A stretch of 5,243 nt of DNA, taken from positions 1 to 5,243 of the forward strand of contig JABDIW010000207.1 in assembly GCA_013003515.1 (NCBI GenBank), in the 5' to 3' direction. Position numbers and translations under genes: made by a program. Shown one piece after another: positions 1 to 4,357 of this stretch. This stretch comes from Acidimicrobiia bacterium. GTDB lineage: Bacteria > Actinomycetota > Acidimicrobiia > Spongiisociales > UBA5794. The notes below the pieces were generated by a model. That model was not told the origin of the DNA and did not search any database. It saw only the letters and a program-made list of their open reading frames with translations. Position 1 is the first letter of the stretch; the number at the start of each line of letters is the position of its first letter.

Positions 1-500
1 ACGGAGAAGTGACGTTCTCGGGAACCGTCGCCGGCAACACATCGATCACGGTTTCCCATGGCGCGGGCATCCGAACCTCGTACTCGTTCCTCTCGGCTCG
101 CATCGTCGAGACCGGCGATGTGGTTGGGACAGGCGACATCATCGGTCGCTCCGGCGTGGATCGGGGTCGGCCGGCTCTCCACTTCTCGCTGAGGGTGGGG
201 GACCGGTACCTCGACCCGCTGAGCGCCATGGCGTGCGACGACATCCCTCGAGGCGCGGTGTACCTCGTGCCCGGTCCAGTGCGCACCCGTGCCGCCTATC
301 CTCACCGCCGTGCATCGCGGCATCCTCGGCGGGACGTTCGACCCGCCCCATCTGGCACATCTCGTAGCGGGCAACGTCGCCCTCCATCAGCTCGGCCTCG
401 ACGTCGTGTCGGTCGTGCCGGCCGGCGCGCCCTGGCAGAAGGCCAATCGGCTCGTGTCGGCTGCGGAGCACCGCTGGCAGATGGTGCGCCTCGCCTGTGA
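1..500 (+). CDS. M23-family peptidase (LytM-like), C-terminal part only
   Basis: The gene enters from before the window; the first whole codon is at 3. About 75 residues match the C-terminal half of the M23/LytM beta-sheet fold: a GTV strand, HGAGIRTSYSFL (H codon at 57), GDVVGTGDIIGRSG, then PALHFSLRVGDRYLDPL (174-220). M23 proteins are usually secreted zinc peptidases cutting peptidoglycan cross-links or activating amidases. The last zinc-ligand His of the usual HxH motif is kept (codon 180-182), but the first His is replaced by Ala, and the His of the usual YAHL motif is Phe. Catalysis is therefore doubtful. Some actinobacterial relatives carry similar changes, as I recall. The homologous part seems to finish near 280 (VYLVPGPV). 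The frame then stays open to TGA at 498-500, inside nadD, giving an Arg/Pro-rich tail typical of out-of-frame translation. Family assignment is fairly sure; the true C-terminus is not. Confidence 0.75.
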   Translation, partial: GEVTFSGTVAGNTSITVSHGAGIRTSYSFLSARIVETGDVVGTGDIIGRSGVDRGRPALHFSLRVGDRYLDPLSAMACDDIPRGAVYLVPGPVRTRAAYPHRRASRHPRRDVRPAPSGTSRSGQRRPPSARPRRRVGRAGRRALAEGQSARVGCGAPLADGAPRL

Positions 501-891
501 GGGAGTCGACGGGTTCGAGCCCGACGATCGAGAGGTTCGACGCGACGGTTGGACGTACACCATCGACACGCTCGAAGCACTCCCTGCCGAAGATCGGTTG
601 GTGCTGATCCTCGGTGCTGATGCGGCCCGCAACCTGCCGAGCTGGCAGCGGGCGGCCGATGTGATCGATCGGGCTTCCATTGCCGTGCTTCCTCGCCCGG
701 GCATGGATCCGGCCGAGGTCGAGTCGGCCATTCCCGGCGTCATCTGGCTCGACGCCCCCGCGCTCGACATCAGTGGGACCGATCTGCGGCACCGGGTCGC
801 AGCGGGCAGTTCCATTCGCTTCCTCGTTCCCGACAGCGTTTTCGAGTACATCGAGCTTCATCACCTGTATCGCCCCAATGACGACGCCTGA
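310..891 (+). CDS. nadD: nicotinate-nucleotide adenylyltransferase
   Basis: NadD transfers AMP from ATP to nicotinate mononucleotide, giving deamido-NAD in cytoplasmic NAD synthesis. The 193-residue product has the nucleotidyltransferase signature GGTFDPPHLAH at residues 7-17 (the HxxH-type ATP site; here H14 and H17). GADAARNLPSW starts near residue 102, where family members usually read GADxxxxLxxW. ISGTDLR at 154-160 corresponds to the C-terminal ISxTxxR motif. Length is typical (about 190-215). I chose GTG at 310 because it leaves six residues before GGTFDP, as in most NadD proteins; GTG at 289 would add seven residues. Neither start has a visible Shine-Dalgarno sequence, so translation may be coupled to the upstream M23 frame. 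The stop overlaps the next gene by 14 bp. The function call is secure; the start is uncertain. Confidence 0.93.
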   Translation: MHRGILGGTFDPPHLAHLVAGNVALHQLGLDVVSVVPAGAPWQKANRLVSAAEHRWQMVRLACEGVDGFEPDDREVRRDGWTYTIDTLEALPAEDRLVLILGADAARNLPSWQRAADVIDRASIAVLPRPGMDPAEVESAIPGVIWLDAPALDISGTDLRHRVAAGSSIRFLVPDSVFEYIELHHLYRPNDDA

Positions 892-2449
892 CGACCCCAC
901 CGATTTCGAAGGCCACCAGCCACAGGACGTCCCCGCCGACGTGCCCGACGCCGAGGCGGCGGACACACCCCGACCTGGGGCTCACGGCGAGGATTCCTCG
1001 GATGAGCGTGGAGACACTCCGGTCGCCGATGAGGACACCCTCGCCGAGAAGGCGGTCCCGGAGGAGGTCACCCCGGAGGAGGTCACCCCGGAGGAGGTTG
1101 TCGTGGATGAGGCCGTTCTGGATCAGGAGGGGACCGAAGAAGCTGTCGTCCTCGAGGAGTTTGCGCTCGATGAGGGCCCCGAGGACGTCGCCGACGTCGA
1201 GGTGGGGGCGGCACCGGTGGAAGGCGCAGCCAAGTGGGCGTGGCGTCTCTCACTCGGGCTGATGATCCTCGCCACCGTGGTGGCTGGTCTGCTGGCGGCC
1301 CGCCAGGTTGCCGGTCCTGTGGGCGATGTCGCCGTCGAGATCACCGACTTCGCTGCCGATGTCGGCACCGGGGCCTGGGACCAGTGGGTCGAGTGGGGGG
1401 CCACCCTCCAGGGAGTCGCCACCGAAATCCCCGAGCGACAGATCGAGGCGCAGCGACAGCTCGCCGGGTCAGACTCACTGTTGCTGATCGTGGTGGATGA
1501 CGCCGGTCGCGGACTCTCGTTCGGGTTGCTCACCAATGCAGACGAAGCCGATGCGACGTTGTCACTCCTTCCGCCCAGCCTGTTTGCGATCCTCCCCGGC
1601 TACGGCGACTTCAACCTCTCCGACGCCATGATCTTCGAAGGGCCCGAGCTGGCATCACTCACCGTGTCGAACGTGCTGGGTATCCGCATCGACGAAACCG
1701 TGGTGATCGGACCCGGTCAGCTGGCAGGTTCTCTCGACGATCCGATCCAGGTGGATCTTCCCATTCCGCTCATCGTGGACCAGGGGAACGGATCTCAGGT
1801 GGTGGTGGCTCAAGCCGGCCCACAGCTCCGTGCACCCGATCAGGCAGAGACGATCATGGTGACTGCCGGCATCGGGACCGAACTCGAATGGATGCAGCGC
1901 CAGGCAGCGGTGTGGGACGGGTTCCTGGCGGCGATCGGCAGCGACCCCGACGTCGCTCCCCGCCTTGGTGCCCTCACGATCGATCCGCAGGCCGTGACCG
2001 GGGCCCTGGCGGCATCTGCGGCGAGTGCACCGAACGTGACGCTGTTGCCTGTCAGCCGGGTGGCGGTCGCCGGCGCCGACGAGGGGTTCAAGGTCGATGC
2101 CGCTGCTGCCGCCGACTTCGTGGTCGAGCGGATGCCACACGTGATCTTGCGAGCCGGTGAGCGACCCCGGGTCGAAATCCTCAACGGGAACGGACGGGTC
2201 GGCACGACTCGTGCGGTGGCCGAGTCGCTGGTGCGGCGCGGGTTCCGTGTGATCAACACCGACAACGCGGACAACTTCGACTTCGACACCTCGTTGGTCA
2301 TCTCCCAGGGGCGCGAGAACCGCGTGTTCGCAGACGAGGTTCTCGGGATCCTGGGTACCGGGGACATCCAGCTCGAGCTGCGGGCGCCCTCGGGCGTCGT
2401 CGACCTCTCTATCATCGTCGGTCACGACATACCCGCAGGGGAGGGTTGA
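878..2449 (+). CDS. membrane-anchored protein with degenerate LCP-like domain and LytR C-terminal domain
   Basis: The product has 523 residues. Residues 1-115 are strongly acidic (Asp/Glu, Pro) and include a short VTPEE repeat, so this part is probably a disordered cytoplasmic tail. One membrane segment follows at about 121-141 (WRLSLGLMILATVVAGLLAA), placing the rest outside the cell. Residues 200-415 resemble the LytR-CpsA-Psr (LCP) fold: an ILPGYGDFNLSDAMIF stretch near 238-253, then VSNVLGIRID. LCP enzymes attach glycopolymers to peptidoglycan. Here the usual IPRD motif reads LPPS (231-234), and the later conserved Arg region reads IMVTAG (326-331), so the key arginines seem lost. Residues 429-517 are a clear LytR_C domain (RPRVEILNGNG). 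The ATG at 878 overlaps the nadD stop by 14 bp with no Shine-Dalgarno, implying coupling. Actinobacteria commonly carry an LCP/LytR_C gene here. A structural or regulatory cell-wall role is inferred. Confidence 0.85.
   Translation: MTTPDDPTDFEGHQPQDVPADVPDAEAADTPRPGAHGEDSSDERGDTPVADEDTLAEKAVPEEVTPEEVTPEEVVVDEAVLDQEGTEEAVVLEEFALDEGPEDVADVEVGAAPVEGAAKWAWRLSLGLMILATVVAGLLAARQVAGPVGDVAVEITDFAADVGTGAWDQWVEWGATLQGVATEIPERQIEAQRQLAGSDSLLLIVVDDAGRGLSFGLLTNADEADATLSLLPPSLFAILPGYGDFNLSDAMIFEGPELASLTVSNVLGIRIDETVVIGPGQLAGSLDDPIQVDLPIPLIVDQGNGSQVVVAQAGPQLRAPDQAETIMVTAGIGTELEWMQRQAAVWDGFLAAIGSDPDVAPRLGALTIDPQAVTGALAASAASAPNVTLLPVSRVAVAGADEGFKVDAAAAADFVVERMPHVILRAGERPRVEILNGNGRVGTTRAVAESLVRRGFRVINTDNADNFDFDTSLVISQGRENRVFADEVLGILGTGDIQLELRAPSGVVDLSIIVGHDIPAGEG
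1061..1098 (+). repeat. 15-bp tandem repeat encoding VTPEE units
   Basis: The unit gaggaggtcaccccg occurs at 1061-1075 and 1076-1090, followed by a partial third copy (gaggaggt, 1091-1098). It is in frame and encodes repeated EEVTP within the acidic N-terminal tail of the LytR_C protein. The copies are identical at DNA level, so copy number may vary by slippage without breaking the frame. Confidence 0.85.
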
Positions 2450-2823
2450 GCCACATCGTTGCACGAGCCGAGACCGTCGAAGCGGCCCGCATCGCCGCGT
2501 CCGCCATCGTCGACAAGAAGGGTTCCGACCTCGTCGCCCTCGACCTCTCTGAGCTGCTGGTGATCACCGACGTGTTCCTGCTCGGCACCGGGAACACCGC
2601 CCGTCAGGTCCGGGCGCTCACCGAGTCTGTCGAGGAGTTCCTGCGCGAGAAGGGCGAGCGCAGGCCCTTGCGTCGCGAGGGCACCGAAGACATGCGGTGG
2701 GTCGTCCTCGACTACGGGGATCTCGTCGTCCACCTCTTCGAGCAGGAGACCCGCGCCTACTACGACCTCGAGCGGCTCTGGGCCGACGCCCCCCGCATCG
2801 CCATGGAGTCCGTCACTCCCTAG
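2446..2823 (+). CDS. rsfS: ribosomal silencing factor RsfS
   Basis: RsfS (Iojap/YbeB family) binds ribosomal protein uL14 and blocks joining of the 30S and 50S subunits when nutrients are scarce. The 125-residue product matches the single-domain family end to end: DKKGSDLVALDLSELLVITDVF (23-44), a GNTARQVRAL stretch (49-58), LRREG (75-79), then RWVVLDYGDLVVHLF (84-98) and YYDLERLW (105-112). Length is typical (105-135). The start is TTG at 2446, overlapping the previous stop as TTGA; no other start fits before the conserved region. A purine run (AGGGGAGGG, 2437-2445) abuts the TTG. It could act as a Shine-Dalgarno, but the spacing is poor, so re-initiation after the upstream gene is likely. 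Being last in the nadD-LytR_C-rsfS run agrees with the usual actinobacterial order. Confidence 0.93.
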   Translation: MSHIVARAETVEAARIAASAIVDKKGSDLVALDLSELLVITDVFLLGTGNTARQVRALTESVEEFLREKGERRPLRREGTEDMRWVVLDYGDLVVHLFEQETRAYYDLERLWADAPRIAMESVTP

Positions 2824-2837
2824 GTTCGACCCGAAGG

Positions 2838-2860
2838 GACTGAGGCGCCCCTTCCCCCTG
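2838..2860 (+). repeat. direct repeat copy 1
   Basis: This stretch begins gactgaggcgcccc and ends in a C-run plus TG. It recurs at 2893-2916 with a single extra C. It lies 14 bp after the rsfS stop. Confidence 0.8.
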
Positions 2861-2892
2861 GTAGAGCGCCGCTACGTGTGTGCGAGCGTCGA

Positions 2893-2916
2893 GACTGAGG
2901 CGCCCCTTCCCCCCTG
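2893..2916 (+). repeat. direct repeat copy 2
   Basis: This is the second copy of the 23-bp sequence at 2838-2860, with one added C in the C-run. The copies are 55 bp apart start to start, and the sequence between them does not match any feature I recognise. The 3' half of this copy also forms the left arm of the mirror repeat at 2903-2931. Confidence 0.8.
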
Positions 2917-2931
2917 TATCCCCCCTTCCCC
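2903..2931. repeat. polypyrimidine mirror repeat / G-quadruplex-capable tract
   Basis: On the + strand the 12-nt arm ccccttcccccc (2903-2914) is followed by a 5-nt spacer (tgtat) and its exact mirror image, ccccccttcccc (2920-2931). Pure polypyrimidine mirror repeats can form intramolecular triplex (H-DNA). The - strand reads as four G-runs of 4, 6, 6 and 4 with loops of 2, 5 and 2 nt, which fits the standard G-quadruplex pattern. Structure formation is a prediction only. Confidence 0.6.
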
Positions 2932-2951
2932 ACTCCGTGGGGACGGGGGGA
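2919..2951 (+). terminator. GC-rich hairpin after rsfS, possible terminator
   Basis: The left arm (2919-2932) and right arm (2938-2951) pair over 14 positions with one mismatch, around a 5-nt loop (ctccg). This is the strongest hairpin downstream of rsfS. No T-run follows (agcatgtggc), so it is not a classical intrinsic terminator. T-less hairpins are often proposed as terminators in GC-rich actinobacteria. It competes with the overlapping mirror repeat for folding. Confidence 0.4.
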
Positions 2952-2973
2952 GCATGTGGCCCCAAACCGCAAC

Positions 2974-3001
2974 GAACCCCCCAGCAGTCGCTGGAGGGTT
3001 C
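2974..3001 (-). terminator. hairpin directly downstream of tRNA-Ala
   Basis: On the - strand, a 12-bp stem (one G-T wobble) closes a 4-nt loop: gaaccctccagc, gact, gctggggggttc. It starts two bases after the discriminator base of the tRNA. A weak T-containing tail (gttgcggttt) follows on the - strand. Position and stability fit a terminator for the tRNA transcript and possibly for the genes upstream of it. Confidence 0.6.
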
Positions 3002-3002
3002 G

Positions 3003-3076
3003 TGGAGCTGAGGGGATTTGAACCCCTGACCCCCTGCATGCCATGCAGGTGCTCTGCCGGGCTGAGCTACAGCCCC
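3003..3076 (-). tRNA. tRNA-Ala (anticodon GGC)
   Basis: A full 74-nt cloverleaf can be drawn. The acceptor stem GGGGCTG pairs with CAGCTCC and includes the G3-U70 wobble that identifies alanine tRNAs. The D-stem is GCTC/GAGC with a 9-nt loop containing GG. The anticodon stem is CCTGC/GCAGG around the loop ATGGCAT, giving anticodon GGC (complement of 3040-3042). The variable loop is GGGTC, and the T-arm is AGGGG/CCCCT with loop TTCAAAT. The discriminator is A73. CCA is not encoded (the next bases are CG), so it must be added after transcription. This tRNA reads GCC and GCU codons. It lies 42 bp downstream of the SIMPL gene on the same strand and is followed by a hairpin. Confidence 0.96.
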
Positions 3077-3089
3077 GTATGGGCCCGGC

Positions 3090-3095
3090 AGGATA
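3090..3095 (-). promoter_or_regulatory. possible -10 element for tRNA-Ala
   Basis: The - strand reads TATCCT here, 13 nt before the first tRNA base, so transcription would begin a few bases upstream of the mature 5' end. I see no convincing -35 at 16-18 bp. The tRNA could instead be read through from the SIMPL gene. Confidence 0.3.
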
Positions 3096-3118
3096 TCAGG
3101 TGCCAGGGGGCCTTCGTC

Positions 3119-3910
3119 CTACCCGATGGCGAACACGACGGTGACCGACACCGTCACCTGCTCGCTGCCTGCCTCGATCGGTGTGGCGGCCGCGTCGTAG
3201 GCAGCCATCCTCTCGGCGTACACCAGGGGTGACGGGGAGGGAGAGAAGGTCTCGGTGATCGCCGTCGGTGCGCCGAGAGCCACACCGGCGAGGTCGGCGA
3301 GCTGACTCGCCTTGCCAAAGGCATCTGCCCATGCCGCGTCACGCGCAGCCTGGATCATGGCCTCGTTGTCCTCGATAGAGAACGAGACTCCGTTGACGAC
3401 GACCTCGTCGCCGGCTTCCTCGGCTGCCGCTTCGACGATCTCGCCGGCCCGATCCAGGTCACGGATCTTCACGGTGAGCTGATTGGTGACCCGATAGCCG
3501 GTGAGCCGACGCTGATCGTTGCGCCAGTCGTACTCGGGGTGGATCGAGAAGTTGCTCGTCTGGAAGTCCTCATCGGCGATGCCGAATGCACGGAGCCTCG
3601 TGAGCAAGGCGTCGGCCTTGGCGGCAGCAACGTCGATGGCATCGCTGACAGAGTCGCGCAACACCGACACGCCAATCGACAGGGTCAGGGTGTCGGGGGT
3701 CCCCGTCACCTTGCCCAGCCCGCTCACGGTGATGCCGCCGCCGTTGGTCACGCCGTCGAGCGTACCCGCAACCCGGGACAGGGCTGCCGGTGTCGGGACG
3801 GTCGCGCCGACAGGGGAGGGTGTCCCTGTGGCCGACCCATCATCGGCAGCGCATCCGGCTGCGACGAGGGCAGAAACGAGTAGGACGATCATTGGCAGCG
3901 AGCGACGCAT
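3119..3910 (-). CDS. SIMPL-domain (DUF541, YggE/BP26-like) lipoprotein
   Basis: The product has 263 residues. The N-terminus is a lipoprotein signal: MRR, a hydrophobic run at 5-18, then AAGC with the likely lipidated Cys at residue 20. A Ser/Thr/Pro/Gly-rich linker (21-55) leads to a SIMPL domain at about 59-263. The domain opens with ITVSGLGKVTGTPDTLTLSIGV, runs through ADALLTRLRAFGIADEDFQTSNFSIHPEY (99-127) and GYRVTNQLTVKIRDLDRAGEIVEAA, and closes with the strand QVTVSVTVVFAIG. Family members form oligomeric rings (BP26) or are linked to oxidative-stress defence (YggE), but the molecular role is poorly known. The ATG has a good Shine-Dalgarno (AAAGGAG, 3917-3923) at 6-nt spacing, the best in the window. 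It lies 59 bp downstream of the VOC gene with no clear promoter between, so the two may be cotranscribed. Confidence 0.9.
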   Translation of the reverse strand: MRRSLPMIVLLVSALVAAGCAADDGSATGTPSPVGATVPTPAALSRVAGTLDGVTNGGGITVSGLGKVTGTPDTLTLSIGVSVLRDSVSDAIDVAAAKADALLTRLRAFGIADEDFQTSNFSIHPEYDWRNDQRRLTGYRVTNQLTVKIRDLDRAGEIVEAAAEEAGDEVVVNGVSFSIEDNEAMIQAARDAAWADAFGKASQLADLAGVALGAPTAITETFSPSPSPLVYAERMAAYDAAATPIEAGSEQVTVSVTVVFAIG

Positions 3911-3916
3911 GGCTGT

Positions 3917-3923
3917 CTCCTTT
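3917..3923 (-). promoter_or_regulatory. ribosome binding site of the SIMPL lipoprotein gene
   Basis: AAAGGAG on the - strand lies 6 nt before the ATG at 3910. It fixes this start and suggests efficient independent translation, unlike the coupled + strand genes. Confidence 0.8.
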
Positions 3924-3969
3924 GTGAGTCAACCGTGTGACGCTTCCGGTGCCGCGACGGGTTCCCGGT

Positions 3970-4332
3970 TCAGCCCTGGATGAACTCGATCCGGTTGCCA
4001 AACGGGTCTTGGGTGTGGAGACGGTGGCGGCCCGGGATCGTCTTCCCGCGATCCCACGCCACTCCGTGGCCCGCCGACTCGAGGACGTCAGCCAGTCGCT
4101 CGAGGTCGGTGACTGAGATCCCCGGGTGCGCCTTGACCGCCGGTACGAACGGGTCCTGGACGCCGACATGGATCTCGAGGGAGTCGCGGCGGAACCAGCA
4201 GCCACCTCGCGTGGCCAGCTCCGGTGGTTTCGGGATCTCGACCATCCCCAGGATGCCGCCGTAGAACCGGCGGGCGGCCTCTTCGCCTCCGGGAGGGCAG
4301 GCGACTTGCACGTGATCGAGGTGCCACTCCAT
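3970..4332 (-). CDS. VOC/glyoxalase-fold protein
   Basis: The 120-residue product is a small vicinal-oxygen-chelate (glyoxalase/bleomycin-resistance/dioxygenase fold) protein with paired beta-alpha-beta-beta-beta modules. Visible blocks are LDHVQVACPPGGEEAARRFYGGILGM (5-30), RGGCWFRRDSLEIHVGV (42-58), KAHPGISVTDLERL (67-80) and DPFGNRIEFIQ (109-119). Candidate metal ligands are H7, H55 and/or H69, and E116. The substrate cannot be told; members include isomerases, epimerases, thiol transferases and binding proteins. ATG at 4332 is chosen because the family begins just before LDHV. GTG at 4341 would add three residues but lies in the -10-like sequence, and the open frame further upstream is a shadow of the divergent gene. 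No Shine-Dalgarno is seen, so a leaderless mRNA is possible. The SIMPL gene follows 59 bp downstream. Confidence 0.88.
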   Translation of the reverse strand: MEWHLDHVQVACPPGGEEAARRFYGGILGMVEIPKPPELATRGGCWFRRDSLEIHVGVQDPFVPAVKAHPGISVTDLERLADVLESAGHGVAWDRGKTIPGRHRLHTQDPFGNRIEFIQG

Positions 4333-4349
4333 GGCGCTCACGGTACTTT
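4321..4349 (+). promoter_or_regulatory. candidate promoter for acetoacetyl-CoA synthetase
   Basis: A -10-like TACTTT (4344-4349) has a four-of-six -35-like gtgcca (4321-4326) at 17-bp spacing. The -10 ends 8 nt before the ATG, giving a leader of only about 0-3 nt. The -35 lies within the first codons of the divergent VOC gene. Both hexamers are weak matches. Confidence 0.4.
4340..4345 (-). promoter_or_regulatory. candidate -10 element for the VOC gene
   Basis: The - strand reads TACCGT, 7 nt before the VOC ATG at 4332, the spacing expected for a leaderless transcript. It shares bases 4344-4345 with the + strand -10 candidate. It has no clear -35, and the match is short. Confidence 0.3.
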
Positions 4350-4357
4350 GGGAGACG

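Noticed and set aside
680..877. Upstream extension of the LytR_C protein frame into nadD
   Set aside because: It is an out-of-frame reading of nadD; the acidic tail and gene-overlap pattern favour ATG 878.
139..966. 275-codon open frame on the - strand opposite nadD
   Set aside because: It is antisense to a secure nadD gene, has no family resemblance and shows the composition of a shadow frame in GC-rich DNA.
1655..2464. 269-codon open frame on the - strand opposite the LytR_C gene
   Set aside because: The + strand protein has clear domains over the same bases; the antisense product is His/Arg-rich with no recognisable domain.
2858..2870. ctggtagagcgcc resembling a tRNA D-arm, possible tRNA remnant
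   Set aside because: There is no matching acceptor, anticodon or T-arm around it; the short match is likely chance.
2838..2916. Direct repeats as a small CRISPR array
   Set aside because: There are only two copies, the repeat is a low-complexity C-rich sequence, and no cas gene is present.
2820..3044. 74-codon - strand frame with SGVQIPSAP-like sequence
   Set aside because: It overlaps the tRNA and both hairpins, and peptides of this kind are typical artefacts of translating tRNA regions.
2876..3232. 118-codon + strand open frame across the intergenic region and tRNA
   Set aside because: It reads through the antisense of tRNA-Ala (the familiar FEPLTPCMPCRCSAGLSY artefact) and into the SIMPL gene.
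3911..3969. TTGACT on the - strand as a -35 for the SIMPL gene
   Set aside because: At normal spacing the -10 would fall inside the coding sequence, and no -10-like hexamer is there.
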